This document shows positions 9,504 through 19,064 of a DNA stretch of 64,000 nt, in pieces. The DNA is from Sphingomonas sp. PP-CE-3A-406 (GTDB taxonomy: Bacteria > Pseudomonadota > Alphaproteobacteria > Sphingomonadales > Sphingomonadaceae), in the NCBI RefSeq assembly GCF_003688625.1, contig NZ_RCWY01000001.1, positions 186,001 to 250,000 on the forward strand, in the 5' to 3' direction. Made by a program: the position numbers and the translations under genes. Below the pieces are notes generated by a model. The model worked only from the letters and a program-made list of their open reading frames with translations. It had not been told where the DNA came from and did not search any database. Each line of letters starts with the position of its first letter. The stretch's first letter is position 1.

Positions 9504-10265
9504 TCAGCTATGGTGGAGTTCTGCGACAAGGTCGTAGGCGTCGCCGCGATAATAGGAATGCGTGACCTCGATCACGCGGCCATCGGCGGCGAAGGAGCGC
9601 CGTTCGATCATCAGCCCCGGGTCACGCTCCTCGATGCCGAGCAGCACGGCGTGCTCTTTGCCGAAGCAGATCGCGCGGACGCGTTGCAGCGCCCGTACGG
9701 GGCGGTTTCCGTTGGCGGCGAGCGCGCCGTACAACGAGGACACGACATCATCGAGCCGCTTCAGGCCCCAGCTGGGCACCGTGGCATATTCGACCGCCAT
9801 CGTCTCGTCGTCGGCGAAGCGGATGCGCTGGAAACGGAAGACGTGCGACCCCGGCGAGAGACCCAGCGCGAGCGCCTCCTCGGGGGTCACCGACCCTTCG
9901 GACCGATCGATCCACTCGCTGGACGGGCGCCGGCCGCGTGCCAGCATGTCTTCGGAGAAGGACGACAGCGCGGAGAAGTTCTTCTCGACGCGGCTGGCGT
10001 CCTGCACGCCCGGGCTTCGGGATACGAACGTGCCGGCCCCCCGCCGCCGTTCGAGCAGACCATCGGTGACCAGCGCCTCCAGCGCCTTGCGGATCGTCAC
10101 GCGCGATAGCTGGAACTCGTCGCACAGTTCCCGTTCGCTCGGCAGCGCGGTGCCCGCCGCGAGCCGCCGGGTTTCGATTGCGGTGCGGATCAGGCCCTGC
10201 AACCATAGATAGCGCGGGCCGCTGCTCGTCGCGGCCGTAACGTCTAGAAGGTCGATGAACGCCAT
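9504..10265 (-). CDS. GntR/HutC-family regulator, NagR-like
   Basis: A 253-residue transcription factor. Residues about 20-85 form a GntR winged helix (LPSERELCDEFQLSRVTIRKAL, GLLERRRGAGTFV). The rest is a UTRA effector-binding domain of the HutC subfamily, with the typical start-of-domain pattern and final Y-x-G/RGD-A-Y-x-L/V. HutC-type NagR proteins sense GlcN-6-P or GlcNAc-6-P. Its place between nagA and the GH2 gene supports control of this locus. I chose the ATG at 10265; an in-frame GTG at 10295 is possible. It is convergent with nagA and lies 78 bp downstream of the GH2 gene. Confidence 0.85.
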   Translation of the reverse strand: MAFIDLLDVTAATSSGPRYLWLQGLIRTAIETRRLAAGTALPSERELCDEFQLSRVTIRKALEALVTDGLLERRRGAGTFVSRSPGVQDASRVEKNFSALSSFSEDMLARGRRPSSEWIDRSEGSVTPEEALALGLSPGSHVFRFQRIRFADDETMAVEYATVPSWGLKRLDDVVSSLYGALAANGNRPVRALQRVRAICFGKEHAVLLGIEERDPGLMIERRSFAADGRVIEVTHSYYRGDAYDLVAELHHS

Positions 10266-10343
10266 AGAGGCTTGGCGTAACACTTGCCGCCGCACATGTC
10301 ATACATCCGTTGGACACTGTGCCGCGGATGGTTCCCACTCGCC

Positions 10344-13232
10344 CTACCAGACCGCCACGCTGCGGCTGAGGCCGGTCGCCTCGCCCGCATCGGCCTGCAG
10401 CAGCAGCGTCACGACGCGCTCCTGTTCGCCCGCCGGGAGAGGCGCGACCATCGCTGCTTCTGCCGGGTCGCTTTTGGTGGCGACGCGTTGGCCGTCGACC
10501 CATAGCTCGGCGCGGCCGATCACGCCGGCGAAATGCAGCGTACCACCGCGAACCGCGACGTGCCGGCGGGGCATGAATCGACCCTGGATCAGCGTGTAGG
10601 CACGCGCGGGCTGCGCTTCCTCGAGCCGTCCGGTGCGGACATAGCTCAGGCTGCGCCATTGCTGCGCCGGGTAGATCGTCCGCGCGTCGGGCGCCTGGGC
10701 GACGAACGGCGTGCGCCGCCATTCGCCGAGATGGTGGACCGACGGCGTCACCGCGACGGCGCGAGTCTGCGCGGCGACCAGCGGAAACGCCACGCGCGCG
10801 GGGGGCAGCCCGGCGACGCGCGCGGTCAGCACCAGTTGCTTCGCGCCGGGAAGCGATCGCACCAGCACCTGCGCGAAACCGTTGAACAGCTTGCGGGCAT
10901 TGCCCTGCTCCGGGTCGTGATCGTTGGGATTGCCGTTGCCGACGCCGACGATCTCGCCGCCCTCGACTCCGAAGGTGACGGTATCGTTCGCGGTCGGCAC
11001 GTGTAGACCGGCCGCATCGATCAGGTCGACGCTGATCGGCTGCACGTCGGCACCGTCGCCGAGCATCATTGGGCGATCGGGAGTCAGCCGCAGCGTGGCG
11101 GGCCGGCCCGCGGTCGTAACGCTGGCGCGAACGACTTCGCGACCGCCGCGGTAGCCGATGGCTTCGAGCGTGCCCGGCGCGAACGGCACCTGCCATTCGG
11201 GCGTTTCGAACGGTTTGCACGTCTGGCGGCCGATCGGCTGGCCGTTGAGCGACAGCGCCACTGCCTCGACGTTGGTCGGGACCATCACCTTGATCGGCTG
11301 GCCCTCGCGTCCGGCCCAGTTCCAGTGCGGACCGATCGCGATTATCGGCTCCGCGGTGATCCACTGTGCGCGCCGCAGATGATAGGCCATCTTGGCAAAG
11401 CCACACAGGTCGAGGATGCCGAACGAGCTCGATGCCGCCGGCCAGGGCAACGGCGTCGGTTCGCCGTGATAGTCGAACCCGGTCCAGACGAAGGTCGCCG
11501 CGATGAACGGGCGGCTGCCGATCATCCGCCAGCTCTTGTGATGCGTCAGGCCCCATTCGGGCGCTTCGGTATCGTAGGAGGTCAGCACGTTGCGCGCCGT
11601 GTCGCTCGTCCACTCGCCGCGCGTCATGACCGCGCTGGTGTCCTCGGTGCTGAGCAGCGGGCGGTCGGGGTGGAGTTTGTGGTAGCGATCGTACCAGCCG
11701 TGCTTGTAGTTGAACCCGACCACGTCGACCGCATCGGCGCCGTTCAGCGGCGTGAACATGCCGTCGTTCATCGCCGCGGTGACGGGGCGGGTATCGTCCA
11801 GCGCCTTGACCGCGGCGGCGAGGCGGCGGACCATCTCATAGCCCTGTTCGCTGCCCTGCATCGGCTCTTCGTTGAGCACCGACCACAGGATGATGCTGGG
11901 CCGGTTGCGATCCCGCCGGACCATCCATTCGAGCTGCGCCAGATAGTCGGGGCTGGGATCGAAATGGCGGTTCTCGGCCATCACAAGCATGCCGAGCCGG
12001 TCGCACGCATCGAGCATGCCGGCGTCGGCGGTGCCATGCGTGAAGCGGATTGCGTTGGCACCGATCTGCTTCAGGCGACGCACGCGCCACTCCATCAGCG
12101 CGGCGGGCACCGCGACGCCGACGCCGGCATGGTCCTGATGGATGCACACCCCCTTGATCTTGAGCGACGTCCCGTTGAGGTGGAAACCGGTTGCCGGATC
12201 GAACGCGGCGATGCGGAAACCGATCTCAGTACGGCGGCTGTCGATGGTCTTGCCGCCCTGCACCAGCCGCGTGTGCATCGTGTAGAGCGTCGGCGTCTCG
12301 GGGGACCACAGGTTTGGTCGCGCGACCGGCAGCAGCATCGTAGCGGTTGCCGTCGCCAGCGGGGCCGCGGTGGCGGTGGCACTCGACCGCGCCACGGTGC
12401 GACCGTTCGCGTCCTGCAACACCGCTTCGACCGTCGCCTGACCCGGCGTGGCACCGGCATTGCCGAGCGTTACCGTGACCGGTATCTGCCAGCCGCCATC
12501 CGCCTGCGCAATTGGCGTAGCATGCACGCCATCGGTCGCGATGTGCAGCGCGGGTCGAACCGCCAGCCAGCAATCGCGGTACAGTCCGGCGCCCTCATAC
12601 CACCAGCCTTCCATGACATCGCCGTCGACGCGGACCGCGATGGTGTTGGGTTCGTCGCCGAAGCGGGCATAGGGCGTGAGATCGACGGTCTGCTGGACAT
12701 AGCCGGACAGGCTGTGCGCGACCGGCACGCCGTTGAACCAGACGGTGGCGTTGTTGGCCATTCCGCCGAGCTGAAGTTCGAGATACTGGCCGTGCCAGTC
12801 TGCCGGTAGGACGACGTAGCGACGATACCAGCCGACGCCGCGACGGCGATACCCGAACGCGTCGTTCTGGTCGGATTCGACCGGGTGCGCGATCGCCCAG
12901 TCGTGCGGAAGCTGCACGGCGGTCCAGTCGGAATCATCATAGTCCAGACCGGCGGCGCCCTGCGCGTTGCCTGCCTTGGTCGCGGCATAGGTCTCGTCGT
13001 TGCCACGCACGGCGGGGACGGGGATGTCGCCTTCATGGAACAGCCAGCCATGGTTGAGCGCGATCAGGCTCGGATCGGCAGGTGCGTGCGGCGAGGGTAG
13101 ATGTCCGAGCGGGATTGGCATGTCGGGCGATAGCGCTGTACCGGTCGGACCACGACGTTCTGCCAGAGAGGGTTGCGCCAGCGACGCGGCAAGCGCCGAC
13201 GACGAAACGACGAAACTGCGACGGTCGAGCAT
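10344..13232 (-). CDS. GH2 beta-galactosidase-like glycoside hydrolase
   Basis: A 962-residue exported enzyme with a twin-arginine-style start (LDRRSFVVSSSALAAS). The order is the GH2 sugar-binding jelly roll, an immunoglobulin-like domain, the TIM barrel, and further C-terminal beta domains. The barrel carries KGVCIHQDHAG, ILWSVLNEEP with acid/base Glu455, and LLSTEDTSA with probable nucleophile Glu530. The ATG at 13232 is supported by AGGGAGG just upstream. In this neighbourhood it most likely removes beta-galactose exposed by GH89 and GH29 action, but beta-glucuronidase or beta-mannosidase activity cannot be excluded from sequence alone. Confidence 0.85.
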   Translation of the reverse strand: MLDRRSFVVSSSALAASLAQPSLAERRGPTGTALSPDMPIPLGHLPSPHAPADPSLIALNHGWLFHEGDIPVPAVRGNDETYAATKAGNAQGAAGLDYDDSDWTAVQLPHDWAIAHPVESDQNDAFGYRRRGVGWYRRYVVLPADWHGQYLELQLGGMANNATVWFNGVPVAHSLSGYVQQTVDLTPYARFGDEPNTIAVRVDGDVMEGWWYEGAGLYRDCWLAVRPALHIATDGVHATPIAQADGGWQIPVTVTLGNAGATPGQATVEAVLQDANGRTVARSSATATAAPLATATATMLLPVARPNLWSPETPTLYTMHTRLVQGGKTIDSRRTEIGFRIAAFDPATGFHLNGTSLKIKGVCIHQDHAGVGVAVPAALMEWRVRRLKQIGANAIRFTHGTADAGMLDACDRLGMLVMAENRHFDPSPDYLAQLEWMVRRDRNRPSIILWSVLNEEPMQGSEQGYEMVRRLAAAVKALDDTRPVTAAMNDGMFTPLNGADAVDVVGFNYKHGWYDRYHKLHPDRPLLSTEDTSAVMTRGEWTSDTARNVLTSYDTEAPEWGLTHHKSWRMIGSRPFIAATFVWTGFDYHGEPTPLPWPAASSSFGILDLCGFAKMAYHLRRAQWITAEPIIAIGPHWNWAGREGQPIKVMVPTNVEAVALSLNGQPIGRQTCKPFETPEWQVPFAPGTLEAIGYRGGREVVRASVTTAGRPATLRLTPDRPMMLGDGADVQPISVDLIDAAGLHVPTANDTVTFGVEGGEIVGVGNGNPNDHDPEQGNARKLFNGFAQVLVRSLPGAKQLVLTARVAGLPPARVAFPLVAAQTRAVAVTPSVHHLGEWRRTPFVAQAPDARTIYPAQQWRSLSYVRTGRLEEAQPARAYTLIQGRFMPRRHVAVRGGTLHFAGVIGRAELWVDGQRVATKSDPAEAAMVAPLPAGEQERVVTLLLQADAGEATGLSRSVAVW

Positions 13233-13482
13233 CTGGCCTCCCTGAATACATCTGCAAGGCCAAAACAATACATCAACGCTTGACGCGCTCAACTGACAAA
13301 TCCGCGGATGCCGATCTCAGCCTGTGCATCGCCCTTTGCCGATGCGCACGGTGCCTACGACGATCGGCAATTTGGCTGAGGCGGTTTGCTTCTCGGCTAG
13401 GTTCCTCTGCTTGGCTGTCGGTAAACCCCACTAAGGCCAATCTAGGTATCGGTCGGCGATGCGATCGATCCGTTACACGTTG

Positions 13483-13504
13483 TTGCAATCCACTCGCATT
13501 AGCC
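13483..13504 (+). promoter_or_regulatory. Possible Fur-like iron box
   Basis: Within the 328-bp divergent gap 13233-13560 there is TTGCAAtc followed by aCTCGCATTagC, ending 56 bp before the receptor start. The half sites TTGCAA and GCATT-AGC resemble iron-box halves (GCAAAT...ATTTGC style) found before siderophore receptors. The symmetry is imperfect. The rest of the gap shows no gene and no other clear element. Confidence 0.35.
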
Positions 13505-13560
13505 ATAAGCGGGCGAAATCGCTGCAGCGGAGACCCGCGGGCGAAACCAAGGGGTTGCCG

Positions 13561-15690
13561 ATGCGTCAAAGTTATAACCGGAGCGCGTGTCGGAGCGTAG
13601 CCTATGCGAGCCTGAGCGCGATCGCGTTGAGTATCGGGATGGGCCTGCCGATGACGGCATACGCGCAGGATGCCGCCGACCGCGACGTGGCGAGCGGTAG
13701 CAGAAGCGACATCGTCGTCACCGCGCGGCAGGCGAGTGCCAGCATCCTGGGCAGCGACGTACCGATCAGGATCTATCCGCAGTCGGTGCGTGTGTTCGGC
13801 CAAAAGGAACTCGAGGCGCTCAACACCACACGGCTCGACGACGTGCTCGATCTTGCCGGCGGCGTGTCGCGCCAGAACGATTTCGGTGGACTATGGGACA
13901 AGTACGCGATCCGCGGGTTTGCTGGCGACGAGAACGCTGGTCCGGATATCATGATCAACCGCTTCAGCAGCAACCTCGGCTACAACGCGCCCATCGACAC
14001 GGCGACGGTCGAGCGGATCGAGGTGCTGAAAGGGGCCGGCGCCGCGCTATCGGGCCGGGGCGAGCCTGGCGGATCGATCAATATCGTCACCAAGGCGCCA
14101 CTCGATCACCTTCATGCGTCGGCCAGTGCCAGTTATGGAAGCTGGGACAGCGGGAGGCTGACAGCAGACGTCGGCGGTCCGATCGCCAAGGGGGTGTCCG
14201 TTCGGCTGATCGGCGTCGGCGAGGAGCATGACAGCTTCCGGGACCATGTCGAAGGATCGCGCCGCCTGATCGCGCCGTCGGTGTCATGGCAGGCGTCGGA
14301 CGCGCTGCGCGTCCTCTACCAGGCCGAGTATATGCGTAACGAAGCGACCCTGGATCGCGGCGTGGTCGGCATTGCCGGCAATGCGCGGGCGATGGACCGG
14401 GACACGTTTCTGGGCGAACCGGCGGACGGACCGATCGTCCAGAAGATCCTGTGGCAACAGGCCACGGTCTTCGCAGACCTGGGCAAGGGTATCGGGTTCG
14501 AGGTCGGCGGCAGCCAGCGTGACGGTTCGCTACGCGGGTTCGGCACCATGGTCGATTTCGGCGCTCGCGGACTCCAGGCGAACGGACTCACCGCCGGGCG
14601 CGACCGTCGTTATCACGATTTCGCGTGGGATGACCTCACGCTGCGCGCCGAGTTGACGGGATCGCTGCGCTTCCTCGGCCTAGACCATGATCTGCGTCTC
14701 GGCGTCGACAGGGTGCGCCACTTCATGGACTTTCGGCTCGATCGCGCGCGCGGCACGACCACTCGCCCGATCCTGGTTATCGACCTGTTCGACCCGGTCT
14801 ACGGTCAGCCCTTGCCGGTACCGCCGGCCAACGTCAGTCGTACCGAATCCTTCCGTAGCGAAAGCGTGTATGCGCAGGATATCGTCCGCGCGGGCGACTT
14901 CACGCTGTTGCTCGGCGCGCGTTGGAACAGCTTTCGACAGACCGTGCGCAATCGGCTGACCGGCAATGCCGATCTCGACACGGTGGACCGCGGTGTGACG
15001 CCGCGCGCCGCTCTGTCATGGCAGGTCGGTAAGGGCCTATCGCTCTACACGAGCTGGGGGCAATCCTTGCGGCTCAATCCATCCGACGGCATCTCCACCT
15101 TCGACGCGGAACGGAGCCGCTCGACCGAATTGGGCGGCAAGTTCGCGGTCCTGCACGGCGTAGTGACGGGCCAGGCGGCAGTGTTCGACATGGAAAAGCG
15201 CAACGTCCTGAATCCGAACGCGACCGACCCGTTCGTGAAAAGCCAGATCGGGCTCCAGCGCTCGCGGGGCGCCGAAGCGGAAGCCACGGTGAACGTGACG
15301 GACGATCTCTACGCCACGGCCACGTACACCTATGTCGACGCGACCGTCCGGCAGGACGTGGACCGGACGCTGATCGGCACGCGTTTGTCGAACGTGCCTA
15401 AGAACGCATGGGCGCTGTTTGCCGTCAAACAGATCGGCGGGCTGTCGGTGGGTGGTGGTATCAGCCACTCGGGGAGCCGGGCCGGCGATCCGTTCGCCAG
15501 CGGGTATCGTCTGCCCGCCTACACCATCGCGCGCGCGAATGTGAGCTATGCCGTGTCGGAGCACCTGACGATGCGCGTCGATATCGATAACATCTTCGAC
15601 AAATATTATATCTCGAGTTCGTATGCCAATGTGTGGACGACGCCGGGGGCGCCGCGCAACGTGCGACTGACGATCACTTCACGCCTGTGA
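13561..15690 (+). CDS. TonB-dependent siderophore receptor
   Basis: A 709-residue outer-membrane protein. The signal peptide ends near AYAQ. The TonB-box-like SDIVVTAR comes next, then the plug (SVRVFGQKELEAL, LDDVLDLAGGVSRQND, YAIRGFAGDENAG, ERIEVLKGAGAALSGRGEPGGSINIVTK) and a 22-strand-type barrel ending LTITSRL. The plug pattern and the length near 700 match ferric-siderophore receptors rather than the longer glycan receptors elsewhere in this window. The ATG at 13561 has AAGGGG upstream; earlier in-frame starts do not. A possible Fur-like box lies upstream. The actual ligand is unknown. Confidence 0.85.
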   Translation: MRQSYNRSACRSVAYASLSAIALSIGMGLPMTAYAQDAADRDVASGSRSDIVVTARQASASILGSDVPIRIYPQSVRVFGQKELEALNTTRLDDVLDLAGGVSRQNDFGGLWDKYAIRGFAGDENAGPDIMINRFSSNLGYNAPIDTATVERIEVLKGAGAALSGRGEPGGSINIVTKAPLDHLHASASASYGSWDSGRLTADVGGPIAKGVSVRLIGVGEEHDSFRDHVEGSRRLIAPSVSWQASDALRVLYQAEYMRNEATLDRGVVGIAGNARAMDRDTFLGEPADGPIVQKILWQQATVFADLGKGIGFEVGGSQRDGSLRGFGTMVDFGARGLQANGLTAGRDRRYHDFAWDDLTLRAELTGSLRFLGLDHDLRLGVDRVRHFMDFRLDRARGTTTRPILVIDLFDPVYGQPLPVPPANVSRTESFRSESVYAQDIVRAGDFTLLLGARWNSFRQTVRNRLTGNADLDTVDRGVTPRAALSWQVGKGLSLYTSWGQSLRLNPSDGISTFDAERSRSTELGGKFAVLHGVVTGQAAVFDMEKRNVLNPNATDPFVKSQIGLQRSRGAEAEATVNVTDDLYATATYTYVDATVRQDVDRTLIGTRLSNVPKNAWALFAVKQIGGLSVGGGISHSGSRAGDPFASGYRLPAYTIARANVSYAVSEHLTMRVDIDNIFDKYYISSSYANVWTTPGAPRNVRLTITSRL

Positions 15691-15710
15691 GGTCGTCCGG
15701 CCGGATAACC

Positions 15711-17042
15711 TTAGGGCGCCGCTAAAACGGGTTTCGATCGGCTGGAGTTATCGACAGGCCTGATCGCGACGTCGGACACGGTTACGCTGCCGCCGGTGCT
15801 CTTGAGGTGCAATCCGGTGGCATCGAGTGGCGCGGTGATGAGGGCCGACATCGTCGCCGTTCCGTCGGCGAGAAAAAGCTCCACCGAACCGGAGTCGATG
15901 AACAGGCTGATATGGACGGCACCTTTGGTGAAGTCGCACACGATACTTCGGGGCTGTCGCCATACATCAACGTCCGGCTGATTGGGGCCGCTATCGGCTC
16001 GCTCCAGGCAGACGATATTGTCATGCGCCCTGAAGATGAATCGGGTCGCAAAGCGGCCATCCGCTCGAACCGATAGCACCACCTTGGCCGGCCAGATCTG
16101 TCCGACCCGGGTGATCGTGAGATCGATACGACACGCGGCGGTCTGTGCACCTGTCGGCCAGACATATTCCGACCTTTCGGCGATCGTTTGATCCTGTCCG
16201 GCAATGGCTTCGGCAAAGACCGTATTCTGTTCGGGGAGCGGCGTGCTGATCAGGCGCGGGACGTCGTCGACACGCTGAAGCCGTAGCTGGCGAACAAGGC
16301 TGAGTTGCCCGCGGTAATCGTGCGCGATCGGGATTTTCTTCACGTAATCCCAGTTGCTCATCCATGCGATCGCGTACGCCGAGGCGAGCGGATCAGCCGC
16401 GGCCGGATCGGTCCAGACGACCGCGGCATAGAAATCCGCACCGCTGTCGACCCACTGTCCCTCCGGGGCATCCGCCGTGAAACTCTTCCCGTCGAAATAC
16501 CGACCCAATAATAGGCGCCGACGGTAAAGCCAAGTTTGGTGCCGTTGCCGCCGACCAGCAATATCCATTTGTCTGCCGAGATCTCACCGTTCGCGTCGTA
16601 CAGATGCAGCTTGAACAGGTGCGAGCATTCCATGACGCGGCCGACGATCGCCGAGGCGAAGCCACTGGCATATGTCCACTGTTTGAGGTTGGCGGACGTG
16701 TAGACTCCGATCTTGCCCTCTTCGGACAGGGTCATCACCCAGCGTTCGGTCGGCGCATGCCAGAACACGGTGGGATCCCGGAAATCCTTGTAACCGCCGG
16801 GATTGGGCAGGACGATGTCATGGAACGCAAAACTCGCGCCGCTGTCGCGCAAGTACCACAAGGCGCAGGACTGGCCAGCGCCGAAACCAGCCGTATGCGC
16901 CGTATCCAAGACGGTACTCGCTCCACAACTCGCCGAAGCCCGTGTTGTGCGGGATCGCGATACCCCTATCCTGCCGCGCGACGAGGTCCTTCGAGGTCGT
17001 TCGTGCCGCCCGCTGGGTGGGTGGAATTGTAGAGCGTCCACA
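15711..17042 (-). pseudogene. Frameshifted GH32 fructosidase/levanase remnant
   Basis: GH32 sequence is spread over three reading frames. From 5' to 3': KDLVARQDRGIAIPHNTGFGELWS near 16920-16990, STVLDTAHTAGFGAGQ through DFRDPTVFW and MECSHLFKL to VGAYYWVG near 16505-16920, then YFDGKSFTADAP to the C-terminal beta-sandwich (DSGSVELFLADG) ending at 15711. Frame changes sit near 16918 and 16507. The RDP and EC motifs survive, but the N-terminal WMNDPNG nucleophile region is missing, because the 5' part has been replaced by a truncated ROK gene. The product would be inactive. The intact relative would hydrolyse fructans or sucrose. Confidence 0.8.
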
Positions 17043-17538
17043 GCATCCAAAACCAAGGCTTGGCGATACCGATGCCCATGAACGCTTCGGCGCTCAACAG
17101 GTCCGTCGATGCGAGATGTTCGTCGATGAACGCGTCGATGTGGCCGAGCACGGTATCGATCGAGGGGAAGCTGCCGGCATGGCGACCGACCGCTTTGCGC
17201 TCTCCGTCGAAATCCAGGAGCACGATGGTGGTGTCGCCGCGCCCGACCTCGACGCCGACGCCGACGGTATATCCCCGCTTGCCGTTGATCCGGTAGATCG
17301 TCGCCGGCTGGCCCATGCCACCGGTGCGCCTGCCCGCCTGGAACAGCAGCCCGACCTCGGCCAGTTCATCGACGATGCGGACGACGGCTTGTGGAGACAG
17401 GCCCGTCATGCGAGCGAGCTCGGCCTTCGAAGCGCCGTTCATCCGTCGCACGGCCGACAGGATCAGGCGCTCATTATACCGTCGCATTCCGCCAGCATTC
17501 GTACCTCGCCGCATGGAATCCACGCCGTATCCTTTCAT
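16966..17538 (-). pseudogene. Truncated ROK-family repressor fused to GH32 debris
   Basis: The reading frame begins with a ROK winged helix (RRYNERLILSAVRRMNGASKAELARMTGLSPQAVVRIVDEL) and the start of the kinase-like fold (YTVGVGVEVGRGDTTIVLLDFDG, FMGIGIAKPWFW). After about residue 165 the protein switches to LWTLYNSTHPAGG, which belongs to the N-terminal part of GH32, and stops at 16966. At 190 residues it is about half the normal ROK length and lacks the sugar-binding region. A deletion joined the repressor to the gene it probably regulated. The DNA-binding half could still be expressed. Confidence 0.75.
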
Positions 17539-17823
17539 CCGTTATGCCGGAGCGTCGCGGAGACACTCGCCATCAGGCGTTCGCCGTTCCCCGATAAGGC
17601 ACCGGGGCCCATACGGAAGGGTGCGCAGCCCTTTTTTTGGTCGCGATCCATCCGAAGATTTCCCGCAAGGCGAATGTGGCACTTGTCGTCCGACCTCTGG
17701 CGCATCCCGCTGCCGCGTGCGTGTCTAACGCCGCCGGATATTATTGACGTGCGCGAATTAAATCGAGCAGCGATCAGTACCGGACGCTAGGGCGGGCGTC
17801 TCGTCAGTCGCCAGGATGATCGC

Positions 17824-18957
17824 GTGCGCCCGAAACCCGAAATCCTGCTGTCCGAAGACCAGAAACGCATCGTCTGGGATCTGCGGATCAGCGGCCCCAG
17901 CGCGCGCACCGCACTCGCCGACCGGCTCGACATGCACAACGGCGGGGTCACGCGGTTGAGCCGCGAACTGATCGCGCTCGGGCTGGTCGAGGAGCATGTC
18001 CAGGACCAGCGGGCAGGGCGCGGCCGGCCGATCGTACCGCTGGGGATCTCAAGCCGTGGCGGCTATGCGGCAGGCGCGACGCTGCATCCGGGCTGGCTCG
18101 AGATCGCGCTGGTCGATTTCGCCGGGACGGTGATCGTTCGCGATCTTGAGCCGTTCGACAGCCCCGATCCGCGCGCGTTCGTCGAGGCGGTGGACCGACG
18201 GTTGCGTGGACTGAGCATGAGCCACAATGTGCTGCGGTCGCGCTTCCTGGGGCTGGGCGTCGCGGCGACCGGGCCGACGCTCGCGGGCGATCCGACGCGG
18301 CGCTGGACGGTCGACTGGCTGCAGGGCTGGCGCGATCTCGACCTGCAACGGCTGTTCGCCGACTATCTCGGCCTGCCGGTCTGGATCGAGAATGACGGGA
18401 CGCTCGCCGCGCTCGCCGAATATTACGACAGCGGGCTGATCCGCACGTGCAGTTCGGCGATCGTCTTCTTCATCGGGCACGGGGTCGGCGGGGGGATCAT
18501 CGTCGACCGCGCGATCCTGCGCGGCGAGCACGGCAATGCGGGCGAGATCGGCCGGTTGTTCCCGGGGAAATCCAAGCGGCCGTCTGGGATCGACCTGCTT
18601 GCGGAATTGCAGGCGGCCGGCGCCGACATCCGCGCGCTGAACGAGGTCGAGATGCATCAGGATACGCATGCCGCGTTGATCGACGCGTGGGTCGAGCGGG
18701 CTGGAGAGCAGCTTGCGGTCGCAGCCGATAGTGGGGTCGCATGGCTCGATCCTGGCGCGATCGTCGTATCGGGTGCGCTGCCGCTGCCGATCCTCCACGC
18801 GCTCGGTGCAGCGCTAGAACGCGCCGACTGGGCGACGGCCTTCCCCCATTTGCCGCGGCCGAAAATCCATGTGTCGCGACTTGGCAGCTGGGCGGCGGCG
18901 GTAGGCGCCGCACTGCTTCCAATCCACCAGCTCGTCGCGCCGAATGCCGAACGATGA
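17824..18957 (+). CDS. ROK-family transcriptional repressor
   Basis: A 377-residue regulator with an N-terminal winged helix (about 12-70, ALADRLDMHNGGVTRLSREL) and a ROK sugar-binding fold. The fold has ENDGTLAALAEYY (Asp191 at the kinase-base position), FFIGHGVGGGIIV and RGEHGNAGEIG (Glu235-His236). The usual CxCGxxGCxE zinc motif is absent, as in some ROK repressors. The start is GTG at 17824 behind AGGA. A perfect AT-rich palindrome lies 4 bp after its stop and before the next receptor gene, so it probably controls the receptor and phosphodiesterase downstream in response to a sugar. The 285 bp upstream (17539-17823) show no gene. Confidence 0.85.
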   Translation: MRPKPEILLSEDQKRIVWDLRISGPSARTALADRLDMHNGGVTRLSRELIALGLVEEHVQDQRAGRGRPIVPLGISSRGGYAAGATLHPGWLEIALVDFAGTVIVRDLEPFDSPDPRAFVEAVDRRLRGLSMSHNVLRSRFLGLGVAATGPTLAGDPTRRWTVDWLQGWRDLDLQRLFADYLGLPVWIENDGTLAALAEYYDSGLIRTCSSAIVFFIGHGVGGGIIVDRAILRGEHGNAGEIGRLFPGKSKRPSGIDLLAELQAAGADIRALNEVEMHQDTHAALIDAWVERAGEQLAVAADSGVAWLDPGAIVVSGALPLPILHALGAALERADWATAFPHLPRPKIHVSRLGSWAAAVGAALLPIHQLVAPNAER

Positions 18958-18961
18958 CGCG

Positions 18962-18983
18962 ATTTATTTCCGGATAAATAAAT
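18962..18983. promoter_or_regulatory. Probable ROK operator palindrome
   Basis: A perfect inverted repeat ATTTATTT-CCGGAT-AAATAAAT sits in the 107-bp gap between the ROK repressor and the TonB receptor. An 8-bp AT-only arm is striking in this GC-rich DNA. TTATTT...AAATAA halves are the style of operators bound by ROK repressors such as NagC and Mlc. The position, about 80 bp before the receptor start, fits repression of that promoter. Confidence 0.6.
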
Positions 18984-19064
18984 AAAACTGCCACAACCAC
19001 CGCCTAGCCGCGCCGTCATTGGGGGCGGGCAGTCGATGCCGGCCAGACGGGCGGGGATCTTCGC

